Of a stretch of DNA of 15,038 bases, positions 6,281 through 13,409 are shown piece by piece. The notes beneath the pieces are model-generated. The model saw only the letters and a program-made list of their open reading frames with translations. It was not told where the DNA came from and did no database searches. Position 1 is the first letter of the stretch; the number at the start of each line of letters is the position of its first letter. The position numbers were made by a program, and so were the translations under genes. Origin of the DNA: Acidobacteriota bacterium (lineage in GTDB: Bacteria; Acidobacteriota; UBA6911; RPQK01); assembly GCA_003819755.1 (NCBI GenBank), contig RPQK01000085.1:1-15038 (forward strand), given 5' to 3'.

Positions 6281-7917
6281 GAATACGAGCATACGCACAT
6301 TCTCATCCCGGCCGTGAACGTTCCCGCAACGAAGACCGCGTTTACTGCGACGAGCGTAAGCGCGTGTTCGTCGTCGTTGATGGAATGGGAGGCCAGGCCG
6401 CCGGGGAAAAGGCAGCCGACGAGGCGATGGCCGCCATAAAGCGCAGGCTGCAAGAGAAAACCGGCGAAGTTGAGCGGCGCATCCGAGAGGCAATCTGGTA
6501 TGCCAACGAGGAGGTCATGCGCCTGGCCTCCACCCGCGACGAATGGAAGGGGATGGGTTGCGTGGTCACGGTTGCAGTCATCGAAGATGGCGACCTGTTC
6601 ATCGGGCATGTTGGAGACACGCGGCTTTACGAGATTCGAGACGGAAGCATCCGGAAGGTTACCCACGATCATTCCCCTGTCGGCATAAGCGAAGATGCCG
6701 GGGAGATCGGCGAGCTGGAGGCGATGCGCCACCCCCGCAGAAACGAAGTCTATCGAGACATCGGTTCTGCCAAACATGAGTTGTATGACGACGGTTTCAT
6801 AGAATTCGTGCGGCGTCCGTTCTATTCGGACGGGGCCCTGGTCCTCTGCTCGGATGGACTTAGCGACATGATCACCGCCGACGAGATCCGGGCTTGCGTC
6901 GAGAAGTTCGCAGACGACGGGCGAAATGCCGCCTCCGAATTGGTCAATCTTGCCAACGAAAAGGGAGGCAAGGATAACGTTTCGGTGATCGTTGTGACGG
7001 GCGAGGACTTCCCGACAAGGGCTGGTTTCAAACCCTTCGGAAGAGAGCCGGACGGGAAAACGGCCGGGGCAGCGGAACAACGGCCTGAGGCCAGAAGGCT
7101 CTCGACACCCGGCTTTCTCAGAACTGCCGCTTTCTTCCTTGCCGGCATGGCTCTCGGAATTGCGTTGCTTGCCCTGGTACTCACTTTCTGGCCGGCTGGT
7201 GTGGAGCCGCCGACCAGTCCGCCTGCCGAGACTCCTGAGAGTTTTGCGCTTATCCGGGTCGGCAAAGGGCGTTCCCTGGACACGATCCAACGGGGCCTGC
7301 TGGAGGCGAAGGCCGGGGATGCAATAGAAGTGGATCCAGGAGTCTATGAAGGGCCGATCGAGCTGAAAGACGGCGTCAGGGTGCTAGCCCGGGAGCCCGG
7401 CACGGCCATCATCGAGGCGGAGGATTACCTTGCCAATCAGTCAGCCGCGGTGCGAGGACAAAGCCTCCAGTCGAGTTCCCTCGAGGGGTTCGTCATCCGG
7501 GGGAAGAAGGGGCGAAAGCTGGCCATGGGAATCCGACTGATAAGCTGTAAGGCGGCGATCCTCGACACGGAAGTGACAGACACCTATCTGATTGGTCTGT
7601 GGCTGGAAGGTGACAGCCAGGCTTCGCTGGTTGGGAACCGCATTCACGACAATTCCGGGAAAGGTCTGGTCGTGGAGGGACGCTCCCGAGTCGCATTGAA
7701 CGAGATCGAGAAGAATGTCGTAGGAATAGAAATTGGACCGGATAATGGGGCTCTTAAGATCAGCGGCAATATTGTTCGAGATAACAAGGCGGGCTTCCTC
7801 GTCCCAAGCCGGGAGTGGAAGGCAAAGGTCGAGCACGAGAACGTCGTAATCCGCAACAAGACAGAGGTTCGACGGACTGAGGAAGTGACCGCGCCAAGGA
7901 GACAAGCGCCCGAGTAG
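6277..7917 (+). CDS. Membrane PP2C-family Ser/Thr phosphatase with outer beta-helix domain
   Basis: This is a 546-residue protein from GTG 6277, preceded by AAGG 4 nt upstream. The frame is open further left, but that sequence is the shadow of the small gene. Residues 3-243 are a complete PP2C domain: R17-N18-E19-D20, VVVDGMGG with D35-G36, HVGDTRLY (111-118), LCSDGLSD with D193, and GKDNVSV with D233-N234, so the metal ligands are intact. A basic linker (245-280) leads to a membrane helix at about 283-304. A proline-rich stretch follows, then residues 323-510 with repeats typical of a right-handed parallel beta-helix: AGDAIEVDPGVYEGPIELKDGV opens it in shorter pieces, followed by turns such as GIRLISC, GLWLEGDSQ, GNRIHDNSG and GNIVRDN. 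The role is inferred to be dephosphorylation of the neighbouring kinases and their targets, as PstP does in actinobacteria, with the outer domain possibly sensing a polysaccharide. Confidence 0.9.
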   Translation: MRIRAYAHSHPGRERSRNEDRVYCDERKRVFVVVDGMGGQAAGEKAADEAMAAIKRRLQEKTGEVERRIREAIWYANEEVMRLASTRDEWKGMGCVVTVAVIEDGDLFIGHVGDTRLYEIRDGSIRKVTHDHSPVGISEDAGEIGELEAMRHPRRNEVYRDIGSAKHELYDDGFIEFVRRPFYSDGALVLCSDGLSDMITADEIRACVEKFADDGRNAASELVNLANEKGGKDNVSVIVVTGEDFPTRAGFKPFGREPDGKTAGAAEQRPEARRLSTPGFLRTAAFFLAGMALGIALLALVLTFWPAGVEPPTSPPAETPESFALIRVGKGRSLDTIQRGLLEAKAGDAIEVDPGVYEGPIELKDGVRVLAREPGTAIIEAEDYLANQSAAVRGQSLQSSSLEGFVIRGKKGRKLAMGIRLISCKAAILDTEVTDTYLIGLWLEGDSQASLVGNRIHDNSGKGLVVEGRSRVALNEIEKNVVGIEIGPDNGALKISGNIVRDNKAGFLVPSREWKAKVEHENVVIRNKTEVRRTEEVTAPRRQAPE

Positions 7918-7950
7918 GTTGAGACCCCGGGCTCTGCCTCGCCGGTAGCG

Positions 7951-8178
7951 CTTTTTACGCCAAAGGCGTTACGTAGCAAAGCCCCGGGTTGGCCGCGTCT
8001 TTTGCGGCCTACCCGGGGTAAAAGTACCGGAAACTCCCAAACCTGAAGGGGTTGCGTACCCAGCACCTACGCAACCCCTTCAGGGTTGGGGGCCACGCTC
8101 TCTTTAACCCAGGGTAGGCCGCAAAAGACCGCGGCTAACCCTGGGCTTTGCTACGTGACTCCCTTGGGGTCATGTAGG
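7951..8178. repeat. Composite palindromic repeat with five stem-loops
   Basis: This element fills most of the 275-bp gap between phosphatase and kinase. Its outer arms 7971-8022 and 8103-8156 are near-perfect reverse complements apart from a few substitutions and two single-base indels. Each arm is itself a hairpin: 7982-7996 with 8004-8018 (one mismatch), and 8108-8122 with 8131-8145 (two mismatches). In the centre, 8042-8058 pairs perfectly with 8068-8084 (17 bp, CCTGAAGGGGTTGCGTA) around a 9-nt loop. Small hairpins also cap both ends: ACGCC/GGCGT at 7957-7969 and TGAC/GTCA at 8156-8172. There is no coding potential and no transposase. It resembles non-autonomous palindromic intergenic repeats (REP or MITE type). 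It ends about 15 nt before the kinase ATG, so it forms most of that gene's leader. Confidence 0.85.
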
Positions 8179-8192
8179 ACGAGCAAAAACGA

Positions 8193-10088
8193 ATGCCAGA
8201 GGCCGGTACGATTCTCCCGCAAATCGGACACTTCCGTATTGAGAAGAAGCTCGCACGCGGAGGCTTCGGGGACGTCTACCGGGCTCTGAACACGAAAGAG
8301 AACCGGACCGTCGCCCTGAAACTGCTGGAACACGACCTGACCGATCCGGTCGTCATGGAGGCCGAGAAGTTCGGAACCGCACTGCAGACACACCTGTGCC
8401 GGATTGAACCTCGGGTAGTTACGGTGCACGACTCAGGCGACCTCGATGGATACTTCTTCGTGGAGATGGCCTATGTCGACGGGAAGGACCTGAGCAAACT
8501 TCTCACGAGAGAAGGGCGTTTTGATCCCGCACGAGCCGCCGCAATAATTGCCGAACTGTGCGTTGCGCTGGCCTCGGCACATAGCTTTCCCCTCGAGGTC
8601 GATGGAAGGCAGCTGCGGGCGATATGTCACGGTGATATCAAGCCGAATAACATCCTTCTTGAACAGAACGACCAGCTGCATGTCGTCGATTTCGGAACCG
8701 CCAAAGGCCTGACCCTTACACGCAGGCAAACGAGCAACTCAATAGGGAGCGTCGAGTATTTTTCGCCGGAACGCCTGAGAACCGGACAGGTCGACGAGAT
8801 GAGCGACTTATGGGCCGTGGCCGTGGTGTTATTCGAGTTGATCGAGGGGCACCGACCGTTCGAGGCCGCTACTCCCGAGAGGTTGGAGCAGCGCATTCAA
8901 TCAGGCGTCGATCCTCAAGAATTCTCGACTTCCAGCGCTCCGGCTTTGTCCGACGTGCTTCACAAGTCCCTTCACCGAGATCCATCCCGCCGCTACCAGT
9001 CGGCGAGGGAGTTCGAGGCAGACCTGCGGAGATTTCTCGCGGCGGAGCAGACGGAGGCCAGCAAACTCTTGGCCGATGAGCCCGGGGAAGGAGCAGTCTC
9101 GCGTTCAGCCGCTTGGGGCGCTGAAACCAGGAGGACCGAGGTTCCCTCGTCAACGGTAAGGACCGGACCTTCTCCTTCAACGGTTAGAGGTCAGCCTTCC
9201 ATGTCGGCGGTGAGAACGTGGGGCCCCGGATGGAGTCGGGCCATGTCCATCGTCGCCCGTCCGCGAAACTGGGCTCTCGCGGTTTTCGGGGTCTGCGCTC
9301 TACTCCTGCTGGGGGAAGCGTCAAGTTGTCCAGGGGCAATGAATTTGAGGAAGAAGGCCGCAGCCAGGGAGATAGCCGCCAAGGACGTGTGGACTGACTT
9401 TCAACGTGTCAGGAACAGGAGCATCTTAGGCGTGACGCCCTGGCTTGCCGGTTATTCAGTCCGGTCCGTGGTGCTGGAAGACTGCGCGGCTACGATTGAT
9501 GACTTCCGGACCGGGGACAATCCGAAACTCCACAAGGCGGATTGGGTCAGATGCGAGACGAACACTCGTAACTGGCTGACGTGGATTGGACGCGATAGCG
9601 AAGCAACAGCAGTGCACGCATACAGCCTCGCACACGTGGCCCGAATCTCCGGGCAATACCATAAAGCGATCGAAAATTACCAACTGGCGGCGCGTTCGAA
9701 CAAGCGATGGCCCGATCCGTACCTGGGCATGGCTCGCGTTTATTTTTACGGTCTCCGGGACGTTGAACGTGGGCGGGAGGCCCTCGAAGAAGCCGAAGGC
9801 CGAGGGTTTACGCTGGGGCGGAGAGAGCAGGCGCAAATAGCCGATGGCTACCGCATTCGGGGGATCCGGGAACAGAAATCCGCTGAGGCCCTTGAGGGGG
9901 AAAGCAAGAAGGCACAGTTGTCGAAGGCCAATGAGGACTTCGAGTCGGCGATCGAACATTACCTTCCGATCGTCGGTTGGGGCGACGTCGTTGTCAATTT
10001 ACGCGATTGCGAGCGCAGGACCCGCCAGGTCAAGGACCAGATTGACCGGCTGGACGAGGAAAGCGGTGGCTGGAGGTGGCCGTGGTAG
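8193..10088 (+). CDS. Membrane Ser/Thr protein kinase with TPR-like outer domain
   Basis: This is a 631-residue protein. Residues 12-282 are a Hanks-type kinase domain: loop LARGGFGDVY (20-29), K43 in VALKLL, catalytic H146-G147-D148 followed by IKPNN, D166-F167-G168, activation loop QTSNSIGSVEYFSPE (179-193) and D205 in MSDLWAVAVV. The usual HRD arginine is glycine, so it is a non-RD type. Residues 283-355 form a linker with a three-unit 9-residue repeat. A membrane helix lies at about 359-374. Residues 385-620 would be extracytoplasmic and carry TPR-like helices (AHVARISGQYHKAIENYQLA, 480-499), with no PASTA repeats. The start ATG has only a weak AGGA (8176-8179) 13 nt upstream. The end overlaps the SEDS-PBP gene by 7 nt if that gene starts at 10082. 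It probably pairs with the upstream phosphatase to regulate the SEDS-PBP enzyme. Confidence 0.88.
   Translation: MPEAGTILPQIGHFRIEKKLARGGFGDVYRALNTKENRTVALKLLEHDLTDPVVMEAEKFGTALQTHLCRIEPRVVTVHDSGDLDGYFFVEMAYVDGKDLSKLLTREGRFDPARAAAIIAELCVALASAHSFPLEVDGRQLRAICHGDIKPNNILLEQNDQLHVVDFGTAKGLTLTRRQTSNSIGSVEYFSPERLRTGQVDEMSDLWAVAVVLFELIEGHRPFEAATPERLEQRIQSGVDPQEFSTSSAPALSDVLHKSLHRDPSRRYQSAREFEADLRRFLAAEQTEASKLLADEPGEGAVSRSAAWGAETRRTEVPSSTVRTGPSPSTVRGQPSMSAVRTWGPGWSRAMSIVARPRNWALAVFGVCALLLLGEASSCPGAMNLRKKAAAREIAAKDVWTDFQRVRNRSILGVTPWLAGYSVRSVVLEDCAATIDDFRTGDNPKLHKADWVRCETNTRNWLTWIGRDSEATAVHAYSLAHVARISGQYHKAIENYQLAARSNKRWPDPYLGMARVYFYGLRDVERGREALEEAEGRGFTLGRREQAQIADGYRIRGIREQKSAEALEGESKKAQLSKANEDFESAIEHYLPIVGWGDVVVNLRDCERRTRQVKDQIDRLDEESGGWRWPW
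9141..9221 (+). repeat. Three 27-bp in-frame repeats in the kinase linker
   Basis: Three degenerate units of exactly 27 bp encode VPSSTVRTG, PSPSTVRGQ and PSMSAVRTW (kinase residues 317-343). Units one and two keep a Thr (T321, T330) before Val-Arg; unit three has Ala instead, with Ser before it. The array lies between the kinase domain and the membrane helix. Confidence 0.75.
10072..10076 (+). promoter_or_regulatory. Shine-Dalgarno favouring GTG 10082 for the SEDS-PBP gene
   Basis: GGAGG lies 5 nt before the GTG at 10082. The earlier in-frame GTG at 10076 would overlap this site and has no comparable motif at a usable distance, so 10082 is preferred. The site lies inside the kinase coding sequence, which couples the two genes. 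Confidence 0.6.
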
Positions 10089-13000
10089 TCACGAAGAGCA
10101 CCGCCGCCCAGCGAAGCTTCCGGCAAGTTCCGGCAACAGGTGCGCAGCCGCGACGGATAGAAGCCGTACTGCTGGTGGCCGGGACACTGTTGTTGGCCCT
10201 GGGCGTTTGCCTCAGCTACATCGCCATGGCGGGGCGGGTGAAGGCCGAAGCGAAGGCAAGACCGACGCTCCTCAACCTTAACAGCAAGCCCGAAGCGCAA
10301 CGACTCGCTCCCCTGTTGACCTCCTTCCAGACCAGAGCTGATCGTCAATTCGCCGCGGACCTGATTGCCGGCCACCTGCAAAGTAATCCCATCTCGAGTG
10401 TTTCCGCCCTGACCAGCTTGCGGGCCGATGCTGACCTTGTCAGACAGACGCGGGGCCTGGTCGATTTCCGTTTGCGCCTCGGTCACCTGCCCAAGGGCGC
10501 GGAAACTGTCCCGCTAATGACTGCGCGAGACATTCGGGCGGTGCGGGCAGGTCTCTGCGTGCGTGAGCTGGCCGATTTTCGATGGCTGCTCGCCGGGGCA
10601 GCTCTCTCCCTGATCCTCTGCTTCTGGGTCATACACGCCGTCTGGGTCTCCAGGTGGTTCACGGGCGATCAGATCTTGCTGCCCGTTCTTCTCATGCTGA
10701 CTGCCGTGGCGTTCCTTTTAATGGCCACACTGCGCGATCCGCTTCGCGACCGGCTCCTGTTCCCCGACTTCGCGGTCGGAGTTGCTTTCGGATGCCTCGT
10801 TCTACTGGTTTCGAGTTTCGCGAACCTGGACCGACCTGTTCTCACGCGACTGGCTTACGTACCCCTGGCGCTGGCCGTTGTCACATCTCTTGTTCTTATC
10901 GCCTTTGGCTATGGGCCAGGCCAGAGTGACGCAAAGGTTAACCTCGAGCTCGGTGGTGTCACCGTGCAACCCGCGGAGCTGATCAAACTCCTGTTCCTAC
11001 TGTTTCTTGCCGGCTACTTTTCAAGCAGGTGGGAGCTCCTTCGCGAACTGAGCGAAAAGCGCCGAAATCTTCCGCGGATACTGCAGAAGTTCCCGGTTCC
11101 CAGCTACCGGCACGGCCTCCCCGTGCTGGCCGGTGTCATCCTGGCGGTCCTTCTCTTTATTGGACAAGGGGACATGGGGCCGGCACTCGTGCTTTCCTTT
11201 GTCTTTTTTACGGTGTGGGGTATAGCGCGCCGGAGAACGCTTGGCGTTCTTGTGGGTTGCTCTCTCGTCCTGGCTTCGTTTCTCGCCTGTTACATGGTGG
11301 ATTTTCCGAGAACGGTTGCGGCACGTGTGGGGATCGCGCTGTCCCCCTGGGATAACTTCGTACGGCCGGGAGGCGACCACATCGCACAGTCGCTATGGAC
11401 CTTCGCCGCCGGAGGAGCGGTCGGCACAGGGCTCGGCCTCGCAGAGCGCCAACAGGCGCCGGCCGCGCACACCGACCTGGTTCTCGCCGTTGCAGGAGAA
11501 CAGTTGGGATTCATCGGCCTGGCGGCGCTCCTGGCGCTTTACGCAGTGCTGATCCACCGAACGCTCAAGGTTGCCAGGTCTGCCGGCGAGTACGGCTTCT
11601 TCCTGGCACTGGGCGTCACGCTCCTGACCGCCTATCAGGTCCTCTTGATTTCCGCCGGAATACTAGGCGTCGCCCCGCTGTCCGGTGTTGTCACTCCGTT
11701 TTTGAACTACGGGAAATCCTCGACTGTTGCGAACTTCCTGATGTACGGGTTGATTGCAGGCCTGTCCAGGCAGTCTCGCCCGGGCGCCCGTGATCAAGCC
11801 TTTGGAAGCGGCGTGAGGAAACTCCAGTACATCCTTTGCCTGGTCGCTTCGATCATTGTCGCCAAGGCCTTTTATGTTCAAGTCTGGGAGGCCGACGAAG
11901 CGATGCTGAAGCCGGCTCTGGTCGTGCACGCCGACGGTCACAGGAACTTTGTCTACAATCCTCGCATCAGATCGGCGATAGCGACCATACCGAGGGGGAC
12001 AATCTACGACAGCGCCGCCTTGCCTCTCGCCACTGTCCACCCTGAGGAGCTCCTGGCCAACAGGCAAGCCTACGAGAGCCTTGGTTTGGATCTTGAGCCT
12101 GTCCTTCGCGCCCGCGGCGAAAGACTTTATCCCATGGGCGAGGTGATGTTTCACGTTCTCGGCGACGATCGGACTCGTCTGAACTGGGCCGCCCGCAATA
12201 CCTCCTTCATCGAGCGCGACGAGAACGTCCGTCTTCAGGGGTTCAACGACCACGCGAGGCTGATCAAAGTGAAAGATACCAGCGACGGAAAGGAACGCGT
12301 GGTCTTCAAACGCGACTACCGGGAATTGTCGAATTTCGTGAAGCATTACGCCTGGCCGGAACACCCGGAGGTGAAGCGGGTGCTGGGTCGAGATCGAAAT
12401 GTCCGGCTAACCGTGACCGGGCGTTTGCAGGCGCGCGCAGCCGCAATTCTCGAGAAAGCCGTCAAAGACGCGGCAGTCGAGAAAGGGGCGATCGTCGTAG
12501 TGGATCCGGAAACCGGCGCCCTGCTGGCGTCGACGACCTACCCGTTCAAAGGGGCCATGAGCGATACGGAGCATGTGAACGAAGACGAGAAAGACGCACC
12601 CTACCTACTCGACCGCGCGCGCTACGGCACCTACCCGCCGGGCTCCTCATTCAAGCTGGTCACTGCCGGAGCGGCGCTCCTGAGGGGCAGTCAGGTTGAC
12701 ACCACCTATACCTGTAGACGCCTCCCGGACGGTCGCGTTGGCAACTGGGTCAGAGGCTGGGGGAGGCCCATCCGCGATGATATTCAGGACAAATCCCCGC
12801 ACGGGGCCCTGGACATGAGGAAGGGCCTCGTGGTCTCGTGCAACGCCTATTTCGCCCAGCTGGGAACTTACGTCGTGGGCGCGGAAGCTTTGCGGCGCAC
12901 CGCAGACCAGTTTGGAATACGAACGGCTGCGCCCAATACCGCCGTTCAGCTCAGGGATTCACTTCCCCAGGCTTCCTACGGGCAGGGGCAGGTCACCGCT

Positions 13001-13399
13001 TCTCCACTCCAAATGGCTAGAGTCGCGGCGACCATCGCCAACGGCGGTGTCTTTCGACCGACGCACTGGATCGAGGGCTCTACCAATGAAGCCCGGCGGG
13101 TGTTTGATGTAGCGACCGCCCGGCAACTGGGTGAATTCATGCGGGGGGTCGTCCTGCAGGGTACTGGCCGCCGGCTGAGCACATTGACCATTCCGATTGC
13201 AGGCAAAACAGGCACCGCCGAGCGGAGGAATGCCAGATCGCACGCCTGGTTTGTGGGCTTCGCGCCGTACGGGCCTGCAGAGAAACGCATCGCGTTCGCC
13301 GTGCTTCTCGAAGGCGCTGGATACGGCGGTCAATCCGCGACTGCTGCTGCGGGCGGACTGGTCGAGGCAATCGCCGAACTGGGGCTTGTCGAACGGTGA
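10082..13399 (+). CDS. SEDS glycosyltransferase (FtsW/RodA) fused to class B penicillin-binding protein
   Basis: This is a 1105-residue bifunctional cell-wall synthase, numbered here from GTG 10082. TM1 is at 27-49, a soluble segment at 51-166, and the SEDS core at 167-565. SEDS landmarks are QPAELIKLLFLLFLAGYF (296-313), QGDMGPAL (362-369), HTDLVLAVAGEQLGFIG (463-479) with the expected catalytic-type Asp465, and SGVVTPFLNYGKSS (534-547). A PBP anchor helix follows at 579-601, then the pedestal (IPRGTIYD, 636-643) and the transpeptidase with all three motifs: S855-S-F-K858, S919-C-N921 and K1042-T-G-T. SEDS proteins polymerise lipid II glycan strands and class B PBPs crosslink them; they normally occur as separate partners (RodA/PBP2, FtsW/FtsI). 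Fusion fixes their ratio at one to one. Whether it serves elongation or division is not decided; the neighbourhood favours a RodA/PbpA comparison. No frameshift or stop interrupts the join. Confidence 0.92.
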   Translation: MVVTKSTAAQRSFRQVPATGAQPRRIEAVLLVAGTLLLALGVCLSYIAMAGRVKAEAKARPTLLNLNSKPEAQRLAPLLTSFQTRADRQFAADLIAGHLQSNPISSVSALTSLRADADLVRQTRGLVDFRLRLGHLPKGAETVPLMTARDIRAVRAGLCVRELADFRWLLAGAALSLILCFWVIHAVWVSRWFTGDQILLPVLLMLTAVAFLLMATLRDPLRDRLLFPDFAVGVAFGCLVLLVSSFANLDRPVLTRLAYVPLALAVVTSLVLIAFGYGPGQSDAKVNLELGGVTVQPAELIKLLFLLFLAGYFSSRWELLRELSEKRRNLPRILQKFPVPSYRHGLPVLAGVILAVLLFIGQGDMGPALVLSFVFFTVWGIARRRTLGVLVGCSLVLASFLACYMVDFPRTVAARVGIALSPWDNFVRPGGDHIAQSLWTFAAGGAVGTGLGLAERQQAPAAHTDLVLAVAGEQLGFIGLAALLALYAVLIHRTLKVARSAGEYGFFLALGVTLLTAYQVLLISAGILGVAPLSGVVTPFLNYGKSSTVANFLMYGLIAGLSRQSRPGARDQAFGSGVRKLQYILCLVASIIVAKAFYVQVWEADEAMLKPALVVHADGHRNFVYNPRIRSAIATIPRGTIYDSAALPLATVHPEELLANRQAYESLGLDLEPVLRARGERLYPMGEVMFHVLGDDRTRLNWAARNTSFIERDENVRLQGFNDHARLIKVKDTSDGKERVVFKRDYRELSNFVKHYAWPEHPEVKRVLGRDRNVRLTVTGRLQARAAAILEKAVKDAAVEKGAIVVVDPETGALLASTTYPFKGAMSDTEHVNEDEKDAPYLLDRARYGTYPPGSSFKLVTAGAALLRGSQVDTTYTCRRLPDGRVGNWVRGWGRPIRDDIQDKSPHGALDMRKGLVVSCNAYFAQLGTYVVGAEALRRTADQFGIRTAAPNTAVQLRDSLPQASYGQGQVTASPLQMARVAATIANGGVFRPTHWIEGSTNEARRVFDVATARQLGEFMRGVVLQGTGRRLSTLTIPIAGKTGTAERRNARSHAWFVGFAPYGPAEKRIAFAVLLEGAGYGGQSATAAAGGLVEAIAELGLVER

Positions 13400-13409
13400 G
13401 GGATCGCTG

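Noticed and set aside
6241..7290. 349-codon open frame on the minus strand
   Set aside because: It is antisense to the intact PP2C domain and has no motif or supporting start region.
10076..10081. GTG 10076 as the start of the SEDS-PBP gene
   Set aside because: It overlaps the GGAGG that best serves GTG 10082. It adds only two residues, so the choice is not certain.
13197..13409. Upstream extension of the second FHA gene to ATG 13197
   Set aside because: It would overlap the end of the PBP transpeptidase region, including KTG. The ATG at 13410 has a good ribosome site just after the upstream stop.
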